Source of the DNA: Hebobacterum sp964559435
GTDB taxonomy: Bacteria; Armatimonadota; Hebobacteria; Hebobacterales; Hebobacteraceae
DNA: 64,000 nucleotides
Assembly: GCA_964559435.1 (NCBI GenBank)
Contig: CAZLHI010000009.1
Location: forward strand, 1 to 64,000
Direction: 5' to 3'
The position numbers and the translations under genes were made by a program. Below the pieces are notes generated by a model that did no database searches, was not told the origin of the DNA, and saw only the letters and a list, made by a program, of their open reading frames with translations. Below are positions 37,671 through 46,292 of this stretch, in pieces (position 1 is the stretch's first letter; each line of letters opens with the position of its first letter).

Positions 37671-39188
37671 ATGTCCCGCAAGAAGGTCCTGCTGGTAGCC
37701 GCTGAGCTAGCAGGCGTCGCAGCCGTCGGGGGCCTTGCTGAATACGTGCTCGGACTCGCGGCAGCGCTGCTCAGACGAGGCCACGACGTTCACGTCGCCC
37801 TTCCTGCTTACCGGCACTTGCATTCCCAGGAACCGTTCCTGCTGCGAGAGGTGATCCGGCACCTTCGCGTCCACCTCGGGGCCGGCGCACCGGAGCTTAC
37901 GTCGGTTCACGAATTCTCCTTACCATGCCCAGGGGAGGACGCTCCTCCCCTATCCGTGTTCGTCCTGGGCAGCCACGAGCACTTCGATTCAGTCAGGGAG
38001 CCATCAAAGATCTACGACTGGCCGGACCACAAGCCATGGGTAGCCTTCTCCCGCGCTGTTGTCGACTTCATCGAATCCGCTGATTGGCGCCCGGACGTCA
38101 TTCACTGCCACGACTCCCATACGGCCCTGATACCGGTGTATGTCCAGCAGCTTCGCGATGAAGCCGGGACTACGTCGTCTGTAGCCTCGGCAAGAACGGT
38201 TCTCACGATCCACAATCTCCTTAACCGAGGACAAGGCGACTCTGCCCTGGTCTCCTACGCGGGTCTGCCACAGCGGCTGTTGGCGGACGGCACCTTCGAA
38301 TTCTACGGCCGAGCTAGCTGCCTTAAAGCCGGGCTGATCTGTGCGGACCGCGTAAACACCGTGAGCCGGACGTACGCGCAGGAGATCTGCAAATGCCCTC
38401 GTGCAGGGTTCGGGTTGGAAGGGGTTCTGCGTCAGCTCAGGGATGAGGGCAAGCTGGCCGGCATTATCAGCGGCATCGATGAGTCCCGATGGAGGATTCC
38501 CGGCCTCAGATACGACGGTGCCGACGACGTCGACGCCGTCGTCGCGGCGAAGAGGGCCGAACGCCAGAAGCTGTATGATCTATGGCGATGGGAAGACTCC
38601 AGCAGACCTCTCATCGCTTTCAGGTCCCGCTGGGATCACCAAAAGGGGGTGACACTCCTCGCTGACTGTGCGCGCAAGGTCGCGGACGCGGCCGACCTCG
38701 TTGTCGTAACCTGGGGACACCCCGGGACGTCTCCTGAGCTGGCACAGGCCTGGCGAGACCTGAGCGATCTCGCGGCTCGGGCCGGGCAGCGAGTGCTCCT
38801 CAACCCGCCGGGAATCTGTGAGCCATCTCAGGTCGCCACGAACTATATGGCGGCGGACTTCCTCCTCATCCCGTCACTGTACGAGCCCTGTGGCCTGGTC
38901 CAGATGGAATGTCAGAGATTCGGCGCGGTTCCCATCGTCCGCCGGACCGGAGGCCTGGCAGATACGGTGGCTGAGACTGAAGTCCCGGCGTTCCCCTCGC
39001 CGAACGGCTTTGTGTTCCCAGAGACCGATGAGCAAACGTTAGTCGCGGCAGCGGTCGAGGCCGTGGAACGTGCGGTCGCGGCCCTCCACGATCCCCAGCG
39101 CATGCGAACACTTATCCGGAACGCGCTCGCCCAGAGAAACAGCTGGGACAGTCGCGTTCCCGACTACGAGGCCCTCCATTCCTCCTAA
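37671..39188 (+). CDS. Glycogen/starch synthase-like glycosyltransferase (GT5)
   Basis: 505 residues, ATG preceded by GAGGAGAGG. The N-terminal GT5 catalytic domain shows KKVLLVAAEL, VIHCHDSHTALIPVY, TIHNLLNRGQG (the family reads HNxxxQG) and GISGIDESRWRIPG; the C-terminal GT-B domain shows RSRWDHQKGVTLL, LIPSLYEPCGLVQMECQRFG and RRTGGLADTV. These fit ADP- or UDP-glucose-dependent alpha-1,4-glucan synthesis. The N-terminal KxGGL sugar-nucleotide motif reads AVGGL (residues 18-22), so the usual lysine is missing. No branching enzyme, GlgC or glycogen phosphorylase is nearby. It may have a different acceptor or donor. Confidence 0.85.
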   Translation: MSRKKVLLVAAELAGVAAVGGLAEYVLGLAAALLRRGHDVHVALPAYRHLHSQEPFLLREVIRHLRVHLGAGAPELTSVHEFSLPCPGEDAPPLSVFVLGSHEHFDSVREPSKIYDWPDHKPWVAFSRAVVDFIESADWRPDVIHCHDSHTALIPVYVQQLRDEAGTTSSVASARTVLTIHNLLNRGQGDSALVSYAGLPQRLLADGTFEFYGRASCLKAGLICADRVNTVSRTYAQEICKCPRAGFGLEGVLRQLRDEGKLAGIISGIDESRWRIPGLRYDGADDVDAVVAAKRAERQKLYDLWRWEDSSRPLIAFRSRWDHQKGVTLLADCARKVADAADLVVVTWGHPGTSPELAQAWRDLSDLAARAGQRVLLNPPGICEPSQVATNYMAADFLLIPSLYEPCGLVQMECQRFGAVPIVRRTGGLADTVAETEVPAFPSPNGFVFPETDEQTLVAAAVEAVERAVAALHDPQRMRTLIRNALAQRNSWDSRVPDYEALHSS

Positions 39189-39240
39189 CCGGCTCGCGCG
39201 TCTCGTCGGTTGGCCGCCGCGTCGTTCCGCGCGCTCCCGT

Positions 39241-39268
39241 TTGACGGTGAGCAGACTCAGTGTATAAT
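39241..39268 (+). promoter_or_regulatory. Sigma-70 promoter of the sulfatase-fold gene
   Basis: TTGACG at 39241-39246 (one mismatch), a 16-base spacer and a perfect TATAAT at 39263-39268. Transcription would start near 39275, giving a leader of about 23 bases before the ATG at 39298. Confidence 0.85.
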
Positions 39269-39297
39269 GCACCTAGCCATCTGAGATTCTCCATGCC

Positions 39298-40803
39298 ATG
39301 CTCGACTTGCATCCATCCCGCAAAGCATTCGCTCTGATCGCCGCCCTCGCGCTCGCGGTGATGGGCGGGTGCGGCCGCTCCAATCGTGGCGACCGGGGCC
39401 AGCCAACGCCGCCCAGGATTGAGGATCCCGCTTCCTTCACACCGAGTTCCCTTCAGGTCGATCGTCTGCGCGCCGCCGCACAAGGCGCCAACGTCGTGCT
39501 CTGTATCATCGACGCCGCCCGCGCCGACCATGTGGGATGCTACGGGTACCCGCGGGAGACCACACCGACCATAGATCGACTTGCGGCTGAAGGCTATCTA
39601 TTCGAGAACTACTTCGTCCAGTTTGTGGAGACAAAGCCATCGACGGCTTCCCTCTTCACGGGACAGTATCCCGATACACACCTCGCCTATCACGAACGGA
39701 TGCTGCCCGAGTCTACGTTTACACTCGCGCAAGGCTTCCGCTCGGCTGGCTATCACACCGTGCTGTTCAGCCAGAACGAGTATGCCTCACCACTCTGGGG
39801 CCTGGGCCTTCACTTCGACGAGGCCTTCTATGAGCCGCATATCACTGCCAATGGCAGGAAGAAGCCGCACATCTGGCAGGCCGAGGCCGTGCTCGAGTTG
39901 ATCGGGCCATGGCTCGAGAAGGGCGCGCCGGAGCCGTTCTTCGCCTACATCCACTTCATGCCGCCGCACGATCCGTATCTGACGCCGTTGGATATGTACT
40001 ACAAGTTCTATGAGAAGGACCCGCCAAACGCGTGGCGGTCACCGTATCCATTCGATGAAGTGGAGCAGGAACTGAGACAGAGAGAGAAGCCGTGGTCTCA
40101 GCAGCTCTTCATCAACCGTTACGATAGCCATCTACTCTACGCGGACTGGGCGGTAGGCAAGGTCGAGGAGATGCTGCGCGAGGCGGGCGTCTTCGACAGA
40201 ACGCTCTACATCGTCACTGCGGACCACGGCGAGGCCTTCGGCGAGCACGGCTACAAGGGGCACACGATCTCCGCCTACGACGAAACCACTCGCGTCCCGC
40301 TGGTGATGCGTTTCCCCGAGGCGAGCAGTCCCTCAGGCCGGGTCACAGGGCTGACACAGTCGGTAGACCTCCTCCCCACCATCTTCGACCTGCTCGAGAT
40401 CCCGTATCCGAGTCGAGGCGTGCAAGGGCGATCGCTGCTCTCCGTCATGGCGGGCGAAGAGGAAGAAGTCAACGACTACATCTTCTGTCGCACCGCCGGG
40501 AGGCCGCCGAGCTACGCGGTGCGGGATCACCGATCACTCTTGATACTCTACCAGGGCGGCCAGCTCCGCGCCCTCTATGACCTGGAAGAGGATCCTCGGG
40601 CGGTAAACAACATCATCGACGAGCAGCCGGAAAGAGCGGCCGAGCTGTACGAAGTGTTCCGCTCCTTTGCGGACACGCAAGTTGCCCCGCCGCTGGATTA
40701 CATCGACCCGGACGCGCCTACGCCTGAGCTGCCGGAGGTTCAGGAGGTCGAGGTGACTGAGGAGATGAAGCGCGCGCTGAGGGCGCTCGGGTATCTCAAG
40801 TAG
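39298..40803 (+). CDS. Sulfatase/alkaline-phosphatase-fold lipoprotein with threonine nucleophile
   Basis: 501 residues. A basic start, hydrophobic core and VMGGC lipobox (Cys25) suggest a lipoprotein. The fold is clear: LCIIDAARADHVGCYGY at the first metal site, KPSTASLFTGQYPDTH at the nucleophile loop, YIHFMPPHDPY, and VTADHGEAFGEHGYKGH at the second metal site. The position that is a formylglycine cysteine in true sulfatases is Thr112 here, and the following arginine is Thr116. Members with threonine are phosphodiesterase- or transferase-type rather than sulfatases, so a sulfatase label would be misleading. It sits alone under its own promoter, convergent with the beta-helix gene 18 bp away. 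Confidence 0.88.
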   Translation: MLDLHPSRKAFALIAALALAVMGGCGRSNRGDRGQPTPPRIEDPASFTPSSLQVDRLRAAAQGANVVLCIIDAARADHVGCYGYPRETTPTIDRLAAEGYLFENYFVQFVETKPSTASLFTGQYPDTHLAYHERMLPESTFTLAQGFRSAGYHTVLFSQNEYASPLWGLGLHFDEAFYEPHITANGRKKPHIWQAEAVLELIGPWLEKGAPEPFFAYIHFMPPHDPYLTPLDMYYKFYEKDPPNAWRSPYPFDEVEQELRQREKPWSQQLFINRYDSHLLYADWAVGKVEEMLREAGVFDRTLYIVTADHGEAFGEHGYKGHTISAYDETTRVPLVMRFPEASSPSGRVTGLTQSVDLLPTIFDLLEIPYPSRGVQGRSLLSVMAGEEEEVNDYIFCRTAGRPPSYAVRDHRSLLILYQGGQLRALYDLEEDPRAVNNIIDEQPERAAELYEVFRSFADTQVAPPLDYIDPDAPTPELPEVQEVEVTEEMKRALRALGYLK

Positions 40804-40821
40804 GCTGCGACTACAGCCGCG

Positions 40822-42354
40822 TCAGGGCTTTTGGCACGCTCCAACAGAGAGACCCTCTTTCTGGGGAAGCGCGTTGCCCCAGAAGTCGCGGCCTCCGTTT
40901 CCCGGAATAGGGAGCCCGGCGCCGATGCAGGGCGACGTCGGGCCGAGGCGGTAGGCAGCCAAGGCCGCCAGGTGCTCCGGCTTGATGCTGAGCTCCTCTC
41001 CGACCCCTGTGAGCAGCGGATCCAGAGCAAGCCCAAGGAGCTTCCCGCCCGACTTCTCCTGGCCCGTCGCCTCGGCCCAGTCCTCGAGACTGCCGTGACC
41101 TTCCGAGGAGAAGGGTGCGTCACCGATGGACCAGTAGCAGTTGCCCTCGAAGCGAGCGCGGCTGGCATCGCCCTTGATGAGCTCTTGCGCGGACACGAAT
41201 ATGTTGTTTCTGAATCGCACTCGCGGCACCGGCATCTGAGCGAAGCCTACGGCGCCGCCCTTCTCATTGTAGACCGTGTTGTTGTAGACCTCGGCGTCGG
41301 ACATGTCCGTGTCGTTGGCGATCACCTCGATGCCGCATCCGACGTTAGTCCTTATGCCGTCGTTGACGCTGATGTTGTAGCGCACGATATTGTTCTTCCA
41401 GACCGGTGCCGTAGGATACTGACACAGGAAGTAGCCCGGCCCCACGTTCTCGTAGGAGAGATTGTACTGCATCACTGAGTTCGTCACACCGCCGTCGAAG
41501 TCGAAGCCGCCGCCGTCCCAGCCCGGGCTCTTGTTGTGGTGCGCGATGCAGAACTGAATCGTGACCTCGTCCGCGTTCCAGGCCCAGATGCCCACCGGCC
41601 CGTTGCCTTTGCGAGGCATGTCCCACCCATTGTTCATGGCCTGGCAGTACTCGATCACACATCCCTTGACGCAGCCCACCACAATGCCGTTGCCGCTGTG
41701 GTTGTCCAGGTTCGTGGGGTCGCCCGGGTTGTTCTCGGCGACACAGTAACCGATGTAGACATTCTGCGAGGTCGCGGCCGGCGAGTCGCCGCCGCCGCAC
41801 GTGATCCCCGCGGCGCCATTGTCGTGGGCATGGACATGGGTGATCCGGGCGTTGCGCACGCCTGCCACGGCCACCCCCGCCTTCTGGAAGCCGCTGACGT
41901 CCACCTCATCGACGAGGAGGCCTTCCCCTTCTGACAGGAAGACGCCGCTCTCTGTGTTCCCACTCTTGCGCCCCGAGCCCACGAAGTTCAGGTTCCGTAC
42001 CACGAGGTGGCTGCACCCCTTGGCGACAAGGCCACTTCCATCGCCGCCATTGATCGTCGCGCGCCCCTCCCCGTAAGAACCGATCTCGACCTTCTCGCTC
42101 TCGCTGCCGCTGTCCTCGGCGTCGAGCCTGATCGTGCCCTGGAAGGTCTGTCCAGCCTCGAACAGCACCCGGTCGCCGGGGCGGAACTCCATCTTGTTGA
42201 CCTTCGATATGGTCCTCCACGGCTTCCCCAGCGTGCCAGGGTTCGCGTCATCGCCGCGGGGACCGACATGGTAATCTGTCGCCTGTGCAGGTCCACAGCC
42301 CGTAACCGAAGCCACCATAAGACACCTCGCCAACCAGTGTGCCGCCGTGCGCAT
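40822..42354 (-). CDS. Right-handed parallel beta-helix lipoprotein (polysaccharide lyase/hydrolase-like)
   Basis: 510 residues. A short signal segment ends in VTGC (Cys20), a lipobox. It starts DYHVGPRGDDANPGTLGKPWRTISKVN, the usual N-cap of secreted beta-helix proteins. A long series of coils follows (VVRNLNFVGS, ARITHVHAHDNGAAGITCGGG, NVYIGYCVAENNPGD), then WDGGGFDFDGGVTNSVMQYN and VYNNTVYNEKGG. The fold is that of pectate lyases, alginate epimerases and many GHs; I see no decisive catalytic set. The closing GPTSPCIGAGLPIPGNGGRDFWG is common in secreted bacterial members. It shares the fold with the N-terminal half of the PKD protein at 12247-16146, but not the PKD part. Confidence 0.85.
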   Translation of the reverse strand: MRTAAHWLARCLMVASVTGCGPAQATDYHVGPRGDDANPGTLGKPWRTISKVNKMEFRPGDRVLFEAGQTFQGTIRLDAEDSGSESEKVEIGSYGEGRATINGGDGSGLVAKGCSHLVVRNLNFVGSGRKSGNTESGVFLSEGEGLLVDEVDVSGFQKAGVAVAGVRNARITHVHAHDNGAAGITCGGGDSPAATSQNVYIGYCVAENNPGDPTNLDNHSGNGIVVGCVKGCVIEYCQAMNNGWDMPRKGNGPVGIWAWNADEVTIQFCIAHHNKSPGWDGGGFDFDGGVTNSVMQYNLSYENVGPGYFLCQYPTAPVWKNNIVRYNISVNDGIRTNVGCGIEVIANDTDMSDAEVYNNTVYNEKGGAVGFAQMPVPRVRFRNNIFVSAQELIKGDASRARFEGNCYWSIGDAPFSSEGHGSLEDWAEATGQEKSGGKLLGLALDPLLTGVGEELSIKPEHLAALAAYRLGPTSPCIGAGLPIPGNGGRDFWGNALPQKEGLSVGACQKP

Positions 42355-42480
42355 AGCTCTCTATTGCCCGAGTTCGCCGCGTGTATCCGGCTCAGGGATC
42401 GCGGCGTGCCTAGTGCAGAATCGCGGTGGGATTCTAACAGCCTGAGGACGCGAGTTCAAACGGTGCCCCTGGTAATCTGA

Positions 42481-42909
42481 TCAACCGAGTGCTTGCGATG
42501 ACCCAATAGATGCACAGGTTGCCGTCAGGCAGCCTTCTGCCTCGGCCGGCCGTTGGTAGACTTCGGGGCATATGCAGGAGCCCTTCCGCCCCTGACAGAT
42601 GGGGCAGTGCTCAACGGTCTGGGTGCTCGCGAATCCCCGCCCCTCGGAGGGGCTCAGCACGGCGAACTCCGCCGAATATCGCCGGCCGTCGATCTCGACC
42701 TCCACCCGGAGGCGCTCGATGCCCTCGAACGCCGGCGCGGTGACTTCGAACCGCCGCTCGGGCGCCTCCACTTCACGGACCTCCCGACCGGCCGGAGCGC
42801 TCCCCTGCTCGCGAGTGCAGGCGACCGCGTCTGGCCTCTCCTGTTCGGCACTCATCCCCAGCCGGTCCTGCAGGCCGGCCGAGGTCGGCCTCTCATCCAG
42901 CAAGGGCAT
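42481..42909 (-). CDS. Small protein with C-terminal cysteine cluster, unknown function
   Basis: 142 residues from the ATG at 42909; a start at 42855 giving 124 residues is possible, and neither ribosome site is strong. The middle reads as a short beta-domain (RFEVTAPAFEGIERLRVEVEI, then YSAEFAVLS). The end has CPICQGRKGSCICP, a four-cysteine CxxC-x7-CxC cluster that may bind zinc, plus two more cysteines. Codon bias fits this strand better than the antisense frame. No family recognised. Confidence 0.5.
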   Translation of the reverse strand: MPLLDERPTSAGLQDRLGMSAEQERPDAVACTREQGSAPAGREVREVEAPERRFEVTAPAFEGIERLRVEVEIDGRRYSAEFAVLSPSEGRGFASTQTVEHCPICQGRKGSCICPEVYQRPAEAEGCLTATCASIGSSQALG

Positions 42910-43040
42910 GGCGGCCCTGTGACCTGGGGCCGCGACCGCGTCGCGTTTTGCTCACCCTTGTTGGAGGTGTGGCACAGGCAGCGTGCCGCTCCGCGTACTA
43001 GATTGTTAAGGATCAGCTGAATGCTGCCGAGAGGGAGACG

Positions 43041-44243
43041 ATGGAGGACAGGTACACATATGTGATTGTGGGCGCCGGCCTCACAGGAGCGTCAGCTGTC
43101 GAGGGCATCCGCGAAGTCGATTCCGAAGGGCCGATTCTGCTCATGGGGCGTGACGAGCATTCGCCCTACGACCGGCCGCCACTTTCCAAGGGCCTGTGGC
43201 TCGGCAAGAAGAAGGTGAGCGAGATCTACCTCCACGAGAGCGACTTCTACCGAAGCCAGGGCGTTGCCTTGCAGCTTGGCGCCGAAGTCGCCGCCATTGA
43301 TCCGCAGGCCAAGACGGTCTCCGCGGCCGGCGGGGCAACCTACCAGTACGAGAAGTGTCTCCTCGCCCCAGGCGGCCGACCCCGCAGACTCGACGTCCCC
43401 GGCGGCGACCTCCCAGCGCTCTCCTACTACCGGACATTAGACGACTACACGCGAATAAGAGAGCAGGCCGGTGCTGGGAAGTCCGCCATCGTGGTCGGCG
43501 GGGGCTTCATCGGCTCCGAGATGGCGGCCGCGCTCCACGCCTGCGGAGTGGAGGTCACGATGATCTACGGCGGCCCACGCCTCGTGGACCGAGTCTTCCC
43601 GGTGGAGTTGGGGAAGGCTTTGCAGGCTGACTACGTGAACCGAGGAATCGCCGTTCATGCCGGAGACGTGCCCGTGACGTTTGAGGACCGGGACGGCCGC
43701 GTTGTGATGACCGCGAAGTCCGGGCAGAGAATGGAGGCCGACTTCGGCATTGTCGGAATCGGCATTGAGCCCGAGACAGCGCTGGCCCAGCAAGCCGGCC
43801 TGGAGATCGACAACGGCATCGTCGTGGACGAGTACCAGCGAACCTCCGACGCCAACATCTTCGCGGCCGGAGACGTGGCGGCCTTTCCATATGAAGTTCT
43901 GGGCGGCCGCATGAGGATCGAGCACTGGGATCACGCGCTGAATCACGGGAAGCAGGCGGGAAAGAACATGGCGGGAGCGCATGAGCCGTACGCCTACATG
44001 CCGTACTTCTTCTCCGACCTGTTCGAGTTCGGCTATGAGGCAGTCGGTGAGGTGGACAGCAGGCTATCCGTGGTCGCCGACTGGCAGGAAGAACATACTG
44101 CTGGTGTGCTCTACTACCTCGCAGATGAGATGGTAAGAGGTGTCATGCTGTGCAATGTCTGGGACAAGGTCGACGAGGCGCGCGCGCTGATCCGGGCATC
44201 CAAGAAGGTCAAGCCCGAGGAGTTGATGGGCGCGATCAAGTGA
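43041..44243 (+). CDS. NAD(P)/FAD-dependent oxidoreductase (ferredoxin/rubredoxin reductase or AIF-like)
   Basis: 400 residues, ATG preceded by GAGGGAGACG. Two dinucleotide motifs are visible, YVIVGAGLTGAS for FAD and AIVVGGGFIGSE for NAD(P)H, with YDRPPLSKGLW near the FAD site and the flavin motif TSDANIFAAGDVAAFP. The C-terminal domain (PYFFSDLFEFGYEAVGE) is the dimer-type seen in AIF and reductases of Rieske or ferredoxin oxygenase systems. Only 47 bp separate it from the dehydratase gene, so it is probably the first gene of the pterin operon. It could supply electrons for recycling a pterin or another cofactor; this is inference. Confidence 0.9.
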   Translation: MEDRYTYVIVGAGLTGASAVEGIREVDSEGPILLMGRDEHSPYDRPPLSKGLWLGKKKVSEIYLHESDFYRSQGVALQLGAEVAAIDPQAKTVSAAGGATYQYEKCLLAPGGRPRRLDVPGGDLPALSYYRTLDDYTRIREQAGAGKSAIVVGGGFIGSEMAAALHACGVEVTMIYGGPRLVDRVFPVELGKALQADYVNRGIAVHAGDVPVTFEDRDGRVVMTAKSGQRMEADFGIVGIGIEPETALAQQAGLEIDNGIVVDEYQRTSDANIFAAGDVAAFPYEVLGGRMRIEHWDHALNHGKQAGKNMAGAHEPYAYMPYFFSDLFEFGYEAVGEVDSRLSVVADWQEEHTAGVLYYLADEMVRGVMLCNVWDKVDEARALIRASKKVKPEELMGAIK

Positions 44244-44290
44244 AGTCCGAGCACCGGTTCCCTCGGACGAGCTCAGTTCCGGAGGCTGAC

Positions 44291-44611
44291 ATGAAGCTGT
44301 CGCAGCAGAAGTGTGAGTCGTGCCAGGTCGGGACGCCGCCGCTCTCTCGCGAGGAGGCGCTCCACCTGCTAAAGGACACCCCGCGTTGGATTCTGGAGGA
44401 CAATGCCATCGAGAGGGAGTTCGAGTTCGATGATTTCCGCGGCTCGATCGCCTTCCTCAACAGGGTCGCCGAAGTGGCGGAGGAAGAGGGTCATCACCCG
44501 GACATCTTCGTCTACTACAGCAAGGTACGGCTTCAACTCTCCACTCACAAGATAGGCGGCCTCTCGAGGAACGACTTCATCCTGGCGGCGAAGATTGACG
44601 GGCTCGCCTAG
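44291..44611 (+). CDS. phhB: Pterin-4a-carbinolamine dehydratase
   Basis: 106 residues from the ATG at 44291 (GGAGG five bases upstream). The active-site motif is EEEGHHPDIF (His68, His69), then YYSKVRLQLSTHKIGGLSRNDFILAAKID with the conserved His85, the standard DCoH/PhhB signature. It dehydrates the 4a-hydroxy adduct that forms when a tetrahydropterin is used by an aromatic amino acid hydroxylase. No hydroxylase lies in the window. The neighbouring pterin genes make a reduced pterin the likely context. The symbol follows the family and is not proven. Confidence 0.92.
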   Translation: MKLSQQKCESCQVGTPPLSREEALHLLKDTPRWILEDNAIEREFEFDDFRGSIAFLNRVAEVAEEEGHHPDIFVYYSKVRLQLSTHKIGGLSRNDFILAAKIDGLA

Positions 44612-44674
44612 GCCAATCCCACGGCCGGTCGGTAGTTCTGTTGCAGTCCGAGAGACAATGGACGCGTGCGCGGC

Positions 44675-45430
44675 ATGACGAACTCACTCGCGGGAAAGAC
44701 AGCTTTAGTGACGGGTGGCGCGCTGCGCCTCGGGGCCGCCACGGTACGAGCCTTGGCCGCCGAGGGTGCGAATGTGGTGATCCACTACAACCGCTCGCAG
44801 GCGCCCGCCGAGCAGCTCGCGCAGGAGGTCCGGGAGGGTGGCACGTCGGTCTGGACTCTCCAGGCGAACCTGGAGCAGCTCGATGAGGTGGAGGCGCTCA
44901 TCCCAATGGCGAAGGACCCCGCGGGGAAGCTGGACATCCTGATCAACAGCGCCTCGATCTTCCCCGCGGACTCGCTGTCCGAGATGAAGATCGAAGATCT
45001 ACTCAGAAACATCCGCGTGAACGCCTGGGCTCCTTTTGCCCTGAGCCGCTCATTCGCCCTTCACGCGAAGCGGGGAGCGATCGTGAACTTCCTCGACACG
45101 CGGGTCGCAGGCTACGACTGGAAGCACGCGTCCTACATCGCGAGCAAGAGCATGCTCGAACTCTGGACAAGAATGATGGCCCTGAAGTTCGCCCCGAATA
45201 TCAGGGTCAACGCAGTCGCGCCCGGGCTTATACTCCCGCCTCCCGGCAAGGACGAGAGCTACCTCGATGCGATGAAGGACACGGTGCCGCTGAAGCGCTA
45301 CGGCGGCGCGGAGGATATTGTGGCCGCCGTGCTCTTCCTGCTGCGCAGCGAGTTCGTGACCGGCCAGGTGATATACGTCGATGGCGGCCGCCACCTGATG
45401 GAGTATGCGCGTGGACAGAATCCTGATTAG
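44675..45430 (+). CDS. FolM/pteridine reductase-like short-chain dehydrogenase
   Basis: 251 residues from the ATG at 44675. The nucleotide motif TGGALRLGAA (14-22) has the arginine typical of pteridine reductases (TGxxxRxG), not the glycine of common SDRs. NSASIFPADSL resembles the NASS/NASA block of FolM and PTR1 where most SDRs have NNAG. Tyr154 and Lys158 (YIASK) are catalytic. FolM reduces dihydromonapterin or dihydrofolate with NADPH. Lying between the carbinolamine dehydratase and FolB/FolK/FolE, this role fits well. Overlap with folB is 26 bp, so translation is coupled. Confidence 0.85.
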   Translation: MTNSLAGKTALVTGGALRLGAATVRALAAEGANVVIHYNRSQAPAEQLAQEVREGGTSVWTLQANLEQLDEVEALIPMAKDPAGKLDILINSASIFPADSLSEMKIEDLLRNIRVNAWAPFALSRSFALHAKRGAIVNFLDTRVAGYDWKHASYIASKSMLELWTRMMALKFAPNIRVNAVAPGLILPPPGKDESYLDAMKDTVPLKRYGGAEDIVAAVLFLLRSEFVTGQVIYVDGGRHLMEYARGQNPD

Positions 45431-45764
45431 GGACTTGGCCGTGCGCTGCATCATCGGCGTCAACGACGAAGAGCGTCGCGAGAAGCAGGACGTGCTGATC
45501 AATGTCGCACTGGAGGCCGATCTCAAGCCCGCGGGGAAGAGCGACGACTTCGCAGACACGGTTGACTACCGGGCCATCAAGAAAGAGATCTTCGCCATGG
45601 CCGAAAGCTCCCACTACTTCCTGGTCGAGGCCCTGGCGGAGCGCATCGCCGACATCTGCCTCCAACATCACGGTGTTGCGCGCGTGCAGGTGACTGTGGA
45701 GAAGCCAGCCGCCCTGCGTTTCGCGCGCACCGTGGCCGTCGAGATCACGCGCGATCGGTCCTGA
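45405..45764 (+). CDS. folB: Dihydroneopterin aldolase (FolB) or FolX-type epimerase
   Basis: 119 residues, overlapping the SDR gene by 26 bp with GGAG four bases before the ATG. The family features DRILIRDLAVRCIIGVNDEER (conserved glycine and Glu), DYRAIKKEI and the C-terminal VQVTVEKPAALRFA (catalytic lysine in EKP) are intact. FolB cleaves dihydroneopterin to hydroxymethyldihydropterin; its paralogue FolX epimerises dihydroneopterin triphosphate for monapterin synthesis. The operon contains both folK (folate route) and a FolM-like SDR (monapterin route), so either activity is possible. I keep folB as the default name. Confidence 0.85.
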   Translation: MRVDRILIRDLAVRCIIGVNDEERREKQDVLINVALEADLKPAGKSDDFADTVDYRAIKKEIFAMAESSHYFLVEALAERIADICLQHHGVARVQVTVEKPAALRFARTVAVEITRDRS

Positions 45765-45767
45765 CGA

Positions 45768-46292
45768 ATGGCTCGAGCCTTCATAGCAATCGGATCGAAC
45801 ATAGAACCCGAGCGGAACGTGCGGGAAGGGCTCCGACGGCTTGGGCGGCGGGTGAGGATACGAGCTGTGTCGAGCTTCTATCGTGCGGAACCGCTTGGCC
45901 GGCCCGAACAGCCGGCCTTCATCAACGGCGTGGTCGAGATCGAGGCCGATGTGCCGCCACGACAGCTCAAGTATGCGGTGCTGCGCGCCGTGGAGTCGGA
46001 GATGGGCCGCCTCCGAACGGCTGACAAGTATGCACCGCGCACGCTGGACCTGGACATACTGCTCTACGAGGACCAGATGATATGTTCGCCGGAGCTCACC
46101 GTGCCCGATCCTGAGATCACGTCCCGCCCATTTCTGGCCGTTCCGTTGGCGGAGCTTGCCCCCGAGGTCGCTCTGCCTGGGGACGGCCGTCGTCTTCGCG
46201 AAATCGCAGGGCAGTTCGCCAACCACACCATGGAGCAGCTCGCCACCTACACTGAGAAACTCAGGAGGGAACTCGCGAATGGATCACGATAA
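45768..46292 (+). CDS. folK: 2-amino-4-hydroxy-6-hydroxymethyldihydropteridine diphosphokinase
   Basis: 174 residues, three bases after folB. FIAIGSNIEPERNV at the start and the signature KYAPRTLDLDILLYED (87-102) with two metal-binding Asp residues are intact. The usual GPR of the signature reads APR, a small change. It transfers pyrophosphate from ATP to hydroxymethyldihydropterin, the step before dihydropteroate synthase; folP is not in the window. The 3' end overlaps folE by 14 bp. Confidence 0.93.
   Translation: MARAFIAIGSNIEPERNVREGLRRLGRRVRIRAVSSFYRAEPLGRPEQPAFINGVVEIEADVPPRQLKYAVLRAVESEMGRLRTADKYAPRTLDLDILLYEDQMICSPELTVPDPEITSRPFLAVPLAELAPEVALPGDGRRLREIAGQFANHTMEQLATYTEKLRRELANGSR

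Noticed and set aside
42966..42986. Possible sigma-54 site TGGCAC near 42970
   Set aside because: The downstream GC element is not at the required spacing.
42553..43020. Plus-strand frame opposite the cysteine-cluster gene
   Set aside because: Codon bias and the CPICQGRKGSCIC cluster favour the minus strand, though this choice is not certain.
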